The notes under the pieces: generated by a model
Told to the model about the DNA's origin: nothing
Seen by the model: the letters and a program-made list of their open reading frames with translations, nothing else
Database searches by the model: none
Assembly (NCBI GenBank): GCA_039619475.1
Contig: CM077115.1
Coordinates: 34,919,083 to 34,983,082 of the forward strand
DNA length: 64,000 nucleotides
DNA from: Icerya purchasi
Taxonomy: Eukaryota > Arthropoda > Insecta > Hemiptera > Monophlebidae
Reading direction: 5' to 3'
In this document: positions 12,401 through 26,200 of the stretch, in pieces
How positions within the stretch are numbered: position 1 is the stretch's first letter
Layout: the number at the start of each line of letters is the position of its first letter
Position numbers and translations under genes: made by a program

Positions 12401-15400
12401 TGTGCCAGAAGTTTCACAGGTGATAAAGGAACTGGCAAGAACGCACTGTTTAAGGCTGCAAAAGCATGTAAACACAGAGGCGAGGCAGCTTCTGTCTGAT
12501 CAGGATGAAGTCAGGCGGTTGAAAAGAACTAAACCTCATGAATTAACCGAAAAGAAAAAATATAATACAAGAAAATGCAGGATCGTCCACTGGGAATCCT
12601 AGTGCATATATAATAACACAACTAATTTAGAGTATTACTGAATGTTCGTGAACCGAACAGATTGTAATAAAAACCACTTAAGTGGGGTTTTTTTTAATAA
12701 TAAAAAAAAAAAAAAAAAAAAAAATAATACATATTTCATTTTACGTTCAATGGAAGAATTCTATATAATAATAAGGTAACCAAAAGGAAAAAATAAGACC
12801 TTTTTTTCCTGATTTTTGGAAATAATTTATTAAAATTTTACGAAAATAGAGAAAAATATATTTTGACTGAATAATATATGATCATGGAGCGCATATCAAT
12901 ATCATCGCCACTGATTTCTTCAATAACAGAAATACCTCGTATTTTCGTTCTTAAATTTTCGTGACATGTTCGGTAAGTTGCATAATTTTGGATAGGTATC
13001 TAATCGACCGTTCCCATGCCCCGTTAGTACATTCGCAATAATAACGTACAATGCCGACACAACCAATCACTTAATGAGTTTATGATGAACATAGAAGTTG
13101 TGTTAGTTGTGCTTTCCATGTGCCCCTAGATATCACTTGTATTTCAAGAGAATATCAACCGATACTTTGAAATAGCTTAAATCTATCTCACCTTTCTGAT
13201 CCATCATTTCAGCTAAGTAAGATAATGCTTATAGCAATTGATAAATTCCAGTAAATAACTTTAGTAGATCCATTTTCGTCATTTCAGGAAAATCGAGCAC
13301 GCCGGAAGACTTCAATTTTTCAAACAAACTATCCCTCCGGCTCTATCTTTCCTGATTGTACTTCTGTAGCTTAACTGTTTTCTTTACGTAATTCAATATT
13401 TTTTCATCTGAAGAAGTGTTCGAGACCAGTAGTTTTTCAAATTTATTTATTTAAAAACAAAAACTATCTTACTGTAAAGACTAGTTTCAGTCAGATAACG
13501 ATTATCTCATTGATGATCGAAAAACCTATATTTTTTAGCTACAGTACACACTGCGTATAGCTTTCACAACCTATCGAATCATCGTGATACAGCGGAGGAT
13601 TTGTGTGTTTTTTGCGCTGACAATTGTTTTTGTCATTTGTCCTTTAATGATGGCATAAAAACACGATATACTTTCCTTTTTGCAATTGCAATTTTACATC
13701 GTGAAAGCCTGGATCGAGTACAAAAAACATATTTGCCTTTGCATATCAGTTTCTTCAAATCGTTTTCATTTCCATTCAAAAGTTTTTCCAAAATTTTAAC
13801 GTCCTTTTCTTCTGAATAAAACGGTCCGAAACCAAAACATACGGACAATATAACCTTCAGTAATACAAACAGTAAACGTCTTACACAGAGGAACTTTTTT
13901 ATGATCTGAATAAAGTTTTCTTTTTGGTATCCGTTGTTGGAATTCTTTTGTTACCTTATTGTCTAATATTCTTCCATTAAACGTAAAATGAAATATGTAT
14001 TGTAACATTCGCTACTATAATTCTTATTGATGGTTACCGAGTTTCTAATTGACATTTGAAGGTGAGCGCTTGTAGTTTGAAATTAAAATTCGTTTCTGAT
14101 ATATAAATAAACGATAAAAAGTGATCGATCACGTATTAAATGTACAAAATGCGATAATATCACTATTAATAATCGGTAGTGATCTACAAAGTTGCTAAAA
14201 CTGATTAATGATTGGTCGATAATGTGGTTTTTATTGGTTTCATAATACTCTACGGTGAATCGCAAGTACGGAAACAAGCTTTAGTGACTTTTGATAGTAT
14301 CAGAAATAGTATTTAGAATATTGAGTAGGTTAGCAAAAAAGACGTAGAGACTTGAATATGGTCAAAAAACAGAAAATATGTGGTTATTTTTTTTAGTACG
14401 TTCCACCCCTTTTAAAAATCTGTAAAAAATTTATACATATTTTTAGAGAAAAAATACATAATATATATTATTATATATATAGTATATATACTTTTTTTTT
14501 TTTTTTTTTTTAAAAAAATATATATAGAAAGATGAGAGTATATCTTTGTTTTTGAAAAATCGAGTTTTAAAATTTTTCAAACACTGTAAAAATTTGAATT
14601 TTGCACCAAATTTTTTTTTGAACAGATCCATTCTGTAGGGCTCGAAACGCCACACAATTTAGGGGAAAATGTTTTCCTAGCTTGAAAAGTGACCATTGAT
14701 AAAACACTGAAAATGGAGCCTTATAGGGCCTTATGAGGGTTTAGGAAGCCTGAAAATGTAAGAATCGGCGTTTCCATTGATGCCGAACATAATGAGGTAT
14801 AATCGCTTTTCCGAATCACCTAAGAGCCGATTTGATTGTCTTATCCGCTAAGAGCCGATTTGATTGTCTTATCCGCTAAGAACCCTTTTACGCGATAGTT
14901 AACTAAAGAAAGAACCAGTTTCTCGTTCGTAAAATTAAAGATACCCCATCATAAAGCGGAGGATAACGGAACTTGTCGGAAACGTTTTAGTGTCGGTCAG
15001 TGGATTCAGGAAGGTAAGTTATGGTTGCAAAATAAACACAAACAGTTTCTTTAGACAGCGGAGGTGCACATCAACGACGGTCACCTATTTAAAAATGAGT
15101 ATTATAAAATTATCCACAATTGTGAACGGGGATATACGGTTGAGCACAAATCGCGATGATCAAAAAGATACACTACAAATAACACATCGTTGAAGAGGGT
15201 TATGGCGAGAGGGGACAAGTTGAAGTAATCGTTCTAGCATAGGAAAGGAAAGTTTGAAGAAATTAAAAATACGTTAAAGCAAAAGGATATACCGGTTCGG
15301 AGTCGGAATCCAGATTTTCTTGGTAATTAATTTTGCGACCTCTGGTTTTTCTTACAGGCGCCTCGTCATCGTCACTGTTACTTAATCCGTAAGCGACCTG

Positions 15401-18400
15401 AAATAATGCATGATAATTATTGCAATACATCGGCCGATAATATAGGATATTCGTAGCACTTAAGACACCGAACGTATAACGAATATACTAACTGATATAC
15501 GCTTCCGTTTCTTAGACGCCTTTTTCATTGCATGTTCATCGTCCGAATCGCCGTCAAATGAAATCTTTCTTCTTCTTCGTTGTTTCGATTTAAACGTAGC
15601 GCTATATCGATTTCTGCGATAAAGTAAACAGAAAACGGATACGATCAGGCTAGGCTTTTTATCGTTTCGAAATAAAAAGTTATCGATGATTTGCTTACTA
15701 CAATCGGTAATTTACAGTGAAACGATAACATGCGACGTTAACGTAATACAAATTTAAATAAAATTATTTCATCATTCGCGCCGAATACGTTGCAGATTTT
15801 AAGGTTGAAAAAGAACAGAAAGAAATGTTACTAGTTAAAGAACATAATAAACGAACGTTTGTTATTTATTATTTCCGTAGCAAGCAGAAAAACTATATTT
15901 ACACTGCCGAATAAAAATTATTTTCTCTCACAATTATTTGAAGGTTCAGTTATGAGCAGTTTGCAATAATTATCGGATGATTTTTGTAAATCGTGAAGTT
16001 ACCGTTGGAAGCAAACGAACAGGAAGAAATTTCACTGAAATAGTTAATAACGAGCGAAGCGCTGAAGTACAAGGGGTGTTTCAAAAGTCTCCGCCACTAC
16101 TCTGCGGGGAAGTCTCTAATTGAGCTACAAAAAAAGTGAACTTAGCATTCGATTGGTCATGAAATTTCTTATTTCTCGATATAATCGCCATTATTATTTA
16201 AACATTTGTCGTAACGATAAACGAGTTTTTTCTGTGCCGAGCTGGTACTGGTGCGTGTTCAACTTTTGTAACCAGGTTGTCACGTTGTGCTTGAGTTCGT
16301 CATCATTGTTGTGTACCCAAAAACCGTTTCAACAAAAGAGAAAGATGAAAATCAGACGGCGCAAGGTCCGGGGAGTATGCTGGGTGTTCGAAGACCAACC
16401 ATTTCCATTTTCCGATATGCTGGAGGTGAATCAAGATTGGTTTTTCGTAAAAAGGCCCGGTCGCTTGTTTTTTTTTTTTTTGACTTTTTTCAAATTATTC
16501 AATGTTTGGCAGTATCTATCGAAGTTTATGATGGTATCTCGAGGTATAAATAGAGGCTCGTAGCGGTCCCAAAAGACCGTGGCCATAAGCTTCTTCGCAG
16601 ACTGTAACGAGGTAACGAATAACTGCACGTTGTTCAGAAAAACTGGACACCCACTGTAGTAGTAGCTCCAAGGTTAAACGAACACTTGACAGCGTGCTAT
16701 TTGAATTAGGACTTTGAAATTTTTACCAGTTACTCGCGCAACCGTCTCGAATATAATGTTGTATTGTTTATCTCGCCAGTGCTACCACAAGCTGAGTTCT
16801 GAAAGCGTGGTGGAGACTTTTGAAACGCCTCTCGTACATTCAGTATTTAGAATAAAGCTTCGGGAATATTTTTTAATGTATTTTTCAATCGTCATTTGGT
16901 ACAAAACGATAAAAAAAAAAAATTACATTGCACATTTTAATACGTCCTCGCTCTTCAAAGAGATACATTACGAAAGATAAATTAGCAATAACATTAAGTA
17001 AATCAAATAAATAAATAAAATAAAATAAAAAATAAATTAGAAATTTATTTTATCAATTTAAATTTTATAAATTATGAAAAAAGAAATTAAATCGGTTCGC
17101 ACGTGGAAGGCATCTTATGAATTACATAATAGTGCATAATTGTCGGTACAAACACTCGGTGATGCTGGTGAGCTAGTAGGTGACGGTAAATAGAGCTATC
17201 AAAAACCATTTGTAGCGATATCATTTCCGTTGCGTTAATTCTAGCTTCGATTTTTTGTTAGACATCACCATACTCTTAAAAAACATATCAATCTCTTCAT
17301 CACGGTTTTAATTTGAGGTTTCCATACTTTCCTGTTTCTCGATGCATTGGAAACTTTTCATACTCTGTATTTAACGCTTATTATACTTCGCTTATTATTT
17401 TGGATTAAAATTTTACAGCCATTTTTATCAGTTTATCATCTTATTCAGCCGTAAATAACATTTCTCAATGCAACACATTAAACAAAAGAAATAAACCTCC
17501 ATAATTACGTTTGCGTCTACGTCTGCATCTATACCGCTCGCGAAGTAGTATATCCGTACTATTATTTCTCGGTGGTCGCTGCAAACATCTAACGTGTGTA
17601 AGGAACCAATTTTCCATTATTGCAGTGTATTGCGTCAGACGTGTAATAGGAATTATATTTCCATTAAGAGGAATCACATTTTTTTTTTTTTGTCAAAATA
17701 CGAAATCGTAATTTTAACAGAATACAACAGAATAAAAACCATCTGCGCTACAGCAAACCCAGGAAAGAAACCAAAAAATTAATCAGTTTAATACACTAAT
17801 TAAGAGAAACATCGCTTTTTTAACGATGGAAGCTCTTAGGCAAATAATAATACGTAACCGTTATTTCCTGCAGCTTTATTTCTTCCAGACGGCAAGGAAG
17901 TAAGGCTACTAAATATTGTTCTCAACTTAGTTTTTCAGTTATGCTATGCGAGCTTTATTAAAGAATTTAAACGATGAAAAATTGATTAACTCGAATTTTC
18001 AACTCGACTTATCATTTTATTAATAATTTAAAAAAGAAAAAGTATTACTGCGTAGAAACTTTCGTACGTTAGTATATAGAGTAATGATTAAAATTGAAAA
18101 ATAGCACAAAGTATATAAGATATCCTACCGTTTGCGTTTGCCCCACGTAGAATCTTCCTTTTCACTATCATCACTACTGTCGTTGTTGTATCTGTTTGAT
18201 TTTTTTTTCCTGGTGTACACTTCGCTATCATCGCTATCATCGTTAACTAAAACGAACACAAATTTAAATGGCATTAACATTTATTCGTAATTCGATACTT
18301 TTTTTTAGATCGAAATAAAAAAAACCGAAGTTTCATCTCCATTATTTATTTATTTCTGGTCCAAATTCAAAATGGGGCTAGTAAAAATGAAATGAAATAG

Positions 18401-21400
18401 AAAACACGTTCCATCTATTAACATGGGTGTATCGGAATTTTAAATATCAAATGTTTAAAGTAATTTTCGCGTTCCACAATAATGAGTTTTCGTTATTACA
18501 CATGCTAATGCAGCAAAGATAAAAAAAAAAAAAAAAACCAAAGTATTAATCTAAAAATAGCATCAAAAAATTAAAAATTATAGTGAAAATACATACTAAA
18601 ATCGCTATCAAAACGGGTTGTTCGGGCGCGAGCTGATCTTCTGGTTGGTTGTAATTTTTCTCGTCTTGATCTTCGGTAAGCAAATTCATCAGAATCTGTA
18701 TCTCCAGCTACGTATTCTTCGTCATCTTCTTCCGCTTCGCTGAGTACGGGGAAAAAATAATGATTTAATAACATTCAGTTATACATTACTTCTCGGGTTA
18801 AAAGTCGCATTTATCACAGCACAAACAAATAAGAATATTTAATAAACTAAACAGTGTAAATGTGCTCTACAAACTAGTTTATACAAGGGTAAAAAAAAAA
18901 TAAATAAATAAAATTTGATACCTAAGGGCTTGAAATTTGAAAAAAAAAAAGGTCTTAAACAATAAAGACAGGATTAGTTAATTCGTTCAGGAGTCTGCTT
19001 CATACATCTCACCCTTGCTTACATTCTCTTATCATTTCAACTCTCAACGTATTTATATACCATCAGTATCTGACAGAATTTCTGACTCGTTTCTTTTCAT
19101 ATTGCTTCAGGGTGATGGTCCTCTGTTAACACATCAAAAAAAAAAAAAAACCGGCTCGAAGAGAAACCTTAAAAAGCACAAAGAGCTCTTGTGAGAGGTT
19201 AAGCATTCTGTCTTTTACTTTCTTTCATGCTGAATTTTAATTTCATAATTTCCAAAATACCCGTTTAAGAGTACTGAATAAGCTTTACGTAAAATCACCT
19301 CCCATAACAAATTACTATAACAAAAAAAAAAAAAAAAAAAAAAAAATCTTCAACTTTTAGAACTGCCACATTCACTTTAAACTTCCTTACCACCATCATT
19401 TTTTTTTTATCAACTGACAAAGCTTTCGAATAAATGAAACAAATGCACAAATACCTGGGCCCTTTAAAATCTTCGTCCGAATAGTGGTCTTCATCGGTAC
19501 TTAAATCGAGCTGTGTTAATTTCTTCGGTTTCTTCCTTATATTTCGGCCAATAAGAATCGGTAAAGACGAAACTTCTTTTTTCTCATCGGTGTAATCATC
19601 GCTGTCTTCACTGTCCGATGCAACGTCGCTTTTGGGTGATTTTTTTTCCTGAAAAATCAATCAAAAGTAGTACTCCTTTTTCCGCTAAGTACCTACCAGA
19701 ATTTTTGGCGTTTTTAAAGCACAAATTTCACATTTCTTAGAGCATGGAAACCTTATTAAGCAAACAATAAAAACTCATTGCTACAATTAGGTTTCCGGCT
19801 TAATGTAAAACTCCTGTAATTCGTAAAAAAGGAAAGAAAATATTTTTTAAATCTCATCCTTAGGATTAATAGTGTTTTCATCTTTAATTGTTTGTTTTTT
19901 TATTCTTTTTTTTTTTTAATTTGCAAAACAATCAATGATTTTTACAGAATTAGAAGGCCAGTTAATAGGTTTTTTTTTCGTTTTACCGCATAGAATTTTA
20001 CTTATGTTCTAAGAACAATAAGAAAAACACACATTTAAAAGTAACAGGATTCGGAAATAATATTCTTTACGATAATACAGCGATTAAAAAGATACCCAAC
20101 AAAAAAAATACTAACCTCTTCGCTGACCGAACTATCGCTGCTGTGAATACTTCCTTCCGCTTTGTGGATATCTGTTTTTTCTGGTTGATTCGGATCTAAC
20201 TCCGCTGTTTCATTAACTTCGGTTAAATCGTTTGTTGCAAAACTTTCTACTTTATTAACAGGAGGCATCGAAATAACGCCCACAGTCGAACCGACAGTGG
20301 ACTTTAAATTTCCGCTAATACTTAAACTTTGATTAAACACATTCGATCCCGTTAATTTAGCTTCTACTTCGCCCTGAAAAAGAAAAATTTCAAATTAAAA
20401 AACTTTTAATGACTTTCACATCTTCATCTTGAATTCGCTGGAGTAGTCAAATAAAAATTAAAAAAAAAAAAAAAAAAAAGATTAATCTTCCGAAATGCGC
20501 AGTAAATATTAGGTAGATACATTTATTTTTTATAAACATCAAAAATTACGTTATCTTTTACTTTCCGCTGATCTCAAACCGCTGCATCGGAAAATAACGA
20601 AGCTAACATTCTCGTTAAAACACTGGTATGCCTTCTCTATTAAAAAAAAAAAAGTAGAGTAAACTATATTCTATAGTAAGTACATTTAAACACACCACTA
20701 TAAAGAATTATTTAATTTTTAAATACCCGACACGTTTCGAAGACGAAGAGCTTCATAATACATAAATTTAACAAAAACAATGAGCTTTGTCTTCGAAACG
20801 CGTCGAGTATTTAAAAATTAAAAAATTGTTTATAGTGGTGTGTTTAAAACTTACTATACGATAAACGTAGACAATAAGTGTAATGGACAAATATAATGAA
20901 AATATATTCTGACCAGTTTGTTTTAATTTTTTTCGGACATATTATTCTCGCTGCTTATCATCCGTGATTTTCTAACAGATCCAGTGAAAAGTCATAATAT
21001 TTATTTTTCTAGCATTTCCATTTGGTCACATTATTCGTTATTCTCACATGATGACAAATTGATATTCTTAGTTTCTCTAATCATTCTTTTCGAACAGCTA
21101 TACAAGTGTGCAACGTAAGTCGCCAATTTTTCGAATGTTCATATTTAATGATCCCAAGAAATAAATTATCTGTTTCTTCACCCCATTTAACTTTTCATCA
21201 TTTTTGAACACAAATTTTTCAAAAACATTTCCCATTCTCTAATCCTTCATAAACTCCTATCCGCAGACAGGTAATACTTATTCAGATCTACTATAAAAAC
21301 CTCTCTATTTTTGCCTAAAGCAATTTCAGTAACATTTTAGCGATTCATTAAAATAATATCCAAAATAAATAAATTACAGATACAACTGTGTTAGAAAGAA

Positions 21401-23240
21401 ATTTTTTTCCCTTGTATCTCCCGTTATGTTGATGTTTTTTTCTTGCCTCGGGTTTTCTGTGGTATATATTTTTCTATATTTCTCGCTTTTGTCTCACCAG
21501 TATTATTGTAGTACATGATGCTATCTCAGTAAAATAAACCTTATTAGTGTTCTCTCTGCAAACAACAGTACATGAACACCCATTGCCCAGCAGCAACACT
21601 TGTTTTTGTATGTATATATATATACATGTGGGTGGGTGTATACGTGTGTGTGTGTGTGTGAGTATACTTTGGGGATGTGCTCTGCTTTATCTATAACCAG
21701 TCACTGCTAATACGACTTGTTAACCTGCGCTACATTGCTTTCTGTGCCTATGCGTTTGCATGTGTGTTGATGATACATTTATGATTGCCTAACCAATGCA
21801 ATAATTTGCTAACCAGTACCAGCCGTTTATGTTTGTATACATTTTGAGAATATGTTTTATCACTGACCAGCAACCTTGAAACTTTTCTAACCCACACTAA
21901 ATCTGCTGTTTTTATGTGTGAATGCTTTGTGGATGTGCTCTGCTATATCTATAACTAGCCACTGCTAATACAACTTGCTAACCAAATATTACACGCCTTC
22001 CATGTTTGTTCTAACGAATACTTCATTGAAAAAGGCTTAATGTGTTGATTAATTCAAATTACGATGTTTGCTAGCAATACGTGCGTGTGCATGTATATAA
22101 TTTTGATATTTATTTCACCTCAGTGTGTGAAGCATCTGCTGTGTTTATGCGATTTAAAATATACTTCGATACATATCAAACCAAAATATTATGCAGCCCT
22201 GGTAATATACAGTTGTTTAGTGTAGATTAAATTAGAAAATCAAACTGACTCCATAGATCGAGAAATTGACAAGCCACTCATGTCTGCCGGTGTGAACGTT
22301 TAATGTATAATAAGAACAACGCGTATCAACTAATTTTGGCTAATCATATTATAACTGCCCTGCAATGAGCACAATGACCAATTTAATTACCAAGTAGCAT
22401 TCACCCGTTTGATGAGACACACACTCCACCTCTCACACAAGTTTTTATTATTCGACAAACATAATTTCACTACCCAGGAATTCTATAATATACATCTTGC
22501 CAACCAAATACCACCATCTCAATAACATGCCCCAACCATTTTGTATCATAACCATTAGATCAGAAAGTTCTGTAAACCTCCCACAACAAGTCACCAACCA
22601 TTTCAAAAATGAATGGAATGACACATGAATAATTATACAAAGTAGCACGTATCTTTAAAAAAAAAAAAAAAAAACAAAAAAAAATAAAGCGTGAAAACGG
22701 ATGCGCGACTGATAAGAAAAAATACTGTAAATCAATTTTCTTTCTCTGTTCTCCTATGAAGAATAAACTTCCAATATGCTATATTATATATTGAATTATA
22801 GGTGGACAATAAATGTATTACAAACCTGAATAGCGGAATTTATAAGATCATCGAATTCGTGGAATCGATAACTAAAATTGGTTTGTCTCCTGTTTCTTAA
22901 GCGATATATCGGTTCTGGTTCAGAGTCGGAGTACTCGGATGATTCTTCAGACGTAGACGATCGCTCATCATATTTAGATACTTTTTTATTTGGTTTATCA
23001 GATTTGTCAGATTTCTGCGGCGATGCTAATATATTAGACAAACTGATTCCGACGTATTCTAATCTTTTTTTACGTAATTGTTCGTTTTCTCGTTTAATTT
23101 TATCGGCACTATGGGTCTTTAACATTTGCTTTAAACCTTCCAGCAGTTTGTTCTAAAAAATAAAAACAAAATATTACCTTTTAAGGAGTGCGTAGACCAG
23201 AAGCGAAAAACGCGCACACCCTCACACACACACACACACA

Positions 23241-23284
<44 letters not shown>

Positions 23285-26200
23285 TTAATTCTAAGTGATA
23301 GCAGAAAAAAAAAAACAATTAAAATAAACCAATAATTACATAGATATTAAATAAAGAATTTCAAAATTATTATTTAATTATCTTTAACACTGTCAGAACT
23401 GATTTATCATTGGAAATTCTGCTGCAGATTAACACCTGGAAAGCTTATAGATAATTCATCTAAGAAAATATATATACAGTAGCCTCCCGATTAAACCACT
23501 CCCGATTATCCGATTTCTCCAGTTCAACCGAGCAAAACAGTCGGTTAATTTTTTTTATCCGATTTAACCGCTATTTTCATATTTAACAACAGAAAAACGA
23601 TTGCGAACGATTAGAAAACGCATATCTTTACATGGCGCCACTGATTATGGTGATATCGAAACGCGACAACGGGTGTACGTGAGAAATAGAATTGTCATTT
23701 TCTCCAATTATACGTATTAATCGCTACATTCGAGTAGGAAACATAAGTATGTTGTTTTTTTGTTAAGTTGATGCGTGGGCGAAATTGATACGTGATGTGA
23801 ATAGTTTTTCTGTTCCTATAAAGTATATCTTCTAGTCCACCGGTTAAAAAGTTGTGTGTTCATAATATCGTTTTTGTTTTTTTACCACGTTTGAAAAATG
23901 GATGCGAAATCGAAAAGTTAAATCTGTTATCAAAAAAAAAACCAAAAACGTAACGAGTCATCGTTTTTATTGATCCAAAACTCGAAGCCACCAAAAGACT
24001 TGATCGAGGAGAAACACTACGTGTAGTCGCTGCCTCGTATAATGTTTCTAGTAACATGGTCAGAGATTGGCGCCTAGATCTTAAAAAATTGAATGATTCG
24101 CCGCCACATTGACAAAAAAAAAACATGAAATACTCTTCTTTTCCAAAAAACGAATGAAGTATTTATTTGTGGTTTTACTCCTAGAAAAGCCGAGGACTCC
24201 CTACATCAGGACCTATCATCAAGGAGAAAGCTCGAATAATTTCCAAGAATTTTCCGGAAGAAAGTGAGAATTTTACAGCTAGTGAGATTTGGTTGAGCAG
24301 ATGGAAAGCTTTTTATGGAATTCGATAGTTGAATGTTTGTGGCGAAAAATTATCTACTGACAAAATATCGGCGGCATTGTTTTGCGATGAATTAGGAGAT
24401 TTAATTTACGATGGTGGTTATTCTCTGGACCAGATTTTTAATGCTGACGAGACGGGACTGAATTATAAGATGTTACCTGATAAAACGTTGCCTTCTAAAG
24501 TTAAGAAGAAAGCTCCTGGAGTGAAAATGTCTACAGAACGTATAATCGTTATGACGTGCGCTAACGCAACCGACTCTTTTCGCTTAGCTCTACTGATAAT
24601 TGGTAAATCCTGACAGACCTTGAGCGTTACAGCGCATGGATTTCAACTCATTACCGGTACTCTACAAAAATCAATAGTCTGCATTTATGGATATTCAACT
24701 TTTTGGAATTTGGTTTTTTCAACAATTTGTACCGCTCGTCAAGAAATTTTTGAAAGACAGTGACTTTTCTCAAAAAGATATTTTATTGATCGATAACGCG
24801 CCGTCACATCCCTCAATTCATTCGTTAGAAAACCAGGGAATTATCGTTGTGTTTCTACCGGCAAACACAACGAGTATTATTCAGCCAATGGACCAGGGAA
24901 TTATTGTTTCGTTCAAAAGACATTATCGAACAAACCTTCTTCAAGAAATTTTATTGAATTCCGACGAAAATTACGTTAATTTGCAAAACTGTTTGAAAAA
25001 AATCAATATGAAACTGATCCGTTGAACGCGGTTACTGTATCTTGCCTTCGGAAAGCGTGGTGTCCAGTTCTGGTTATCAGTTACGACGATGAACCGCTTG
25101 AAAAATACCATCCATAATCATAGGAATTTTTCAAAAAAATACCCAGTTTTAGTGACGTTACTTCTGACGACATTGAGAAATGGGTCACCGAAGATGAGCC
25201 TGAATTAATGACGAGTGACCAAGAAATTGTGGCATCCGTGCTATCTCAAGAGAACAGTTCATTGGAAGATCTTCAAGAAGAAAATGAGTTTAAAATTTCA
25301 CCTGATCAAGCGTATTTGGCTTTATAAATATCGTTGGACTTCACTGAAAGGCAGCGAAACATAACAGAGCGTGGAATTTTAGTTTTGCAGAAGTGGAGAG
25401 ACTTTGCCGTCCTTCAACGATTTTTATCGAAAAAACAAACCATTTTGACTGATTTTTTTAAAGAAGAAGTAACTTTTTGTCTTCTTATTGTTCGTATAAT
25501 TTTGTTTGTTTTTGGAGAATAAACGTATTATATATGTAGGAAGATCTCTGTGAGGGGTACATTTTTTCTTTAAAAAAATATGACTTCTGTTTAAACGACT
25601 TTTTCTGGTATCCGAATTTCTCTCATCCCGATTAACGTTAATCGGGAGGCTACTGTTCATGCATAGGTTGTCCAAAAAATTTTGAGGCTGAGCCGATATT
25701 TCCGAAACCACGCACGCTAGCGACAAGCGGTAAAATACGTCGAGTAGCCAAACATGAGTACGACAGCATATTCACAAATCAAACTTCTAGTTGCAACAGA
25801 ACGCGTACGAGAACGAAACGCGTAACGTATGTACAAGTTTACCCTACCAACGTGTTTGGTTGAAGTTCTGGAACAACCGCGCATTCTGGCGGCAAGCGAA
25901 AAAAAACACCTAGTGTAGCTTCACTCCCCAACAATAACATATCCGATAATCTCCGCTGTAGATGCAATAGAACGCGCAGCAGAGAAAAACGTGTAGAATC
26001 GAAACATTGTGTCGACTGTGTCATTCGTGTGTTGTCACGTAAATGGATTCCAATACTTCTGTGCGACGTCGTAACCAAAGAGCGGTGGTACATTTTTGTT
26101 ATTTATTGGTCTATACGCCTACGCGTACTCTTCAATTAATGAGGCAAGCCTATGGTGATTACACGCTTTCTCGGCCGACAATTTTTCGTTAGCATCAGAT

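Larger units (their letters stand above)
11547..14238. mobile_element. Relic DNA transposon with ~260-bp inverted arms and SWIM/DDE-like interior
   Basis: The left arm (11547-11765 continuing at 12739-12780) is the inverted copy of the right arm (13950-14238), diverged roughly 10-15%. The right arm has about 38 extra bases near 14040. The left arm is split by a Jockey insertion. Interior minus-strand fragments read LEKLKSSGVLDFPEM, LFTGIYQL-ALSYLAEMMDQ and YYCECTNGAW at 13320-12980, plus KRKVYRVFMPSLKDK at 13690-13633. I recall these patterns from insect and cnidarian transposon proteins that join a DDE_Tnp_4-type nuclease to a SWIM zinc finger. The interior is full of stops. Superfamily is uncertain. 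Confidence 0.6.

Noticed and set aside
17502..17582. Possible Rsf1 exon reading RPPRNNSTDILLRERYRCRR between good-looking splice sites
   Set aside because: Exon 15 ends in phase 2 and exon 16 needs exactly that phase. Inserting this segment shifts frame or meets a stop in every phase tried.
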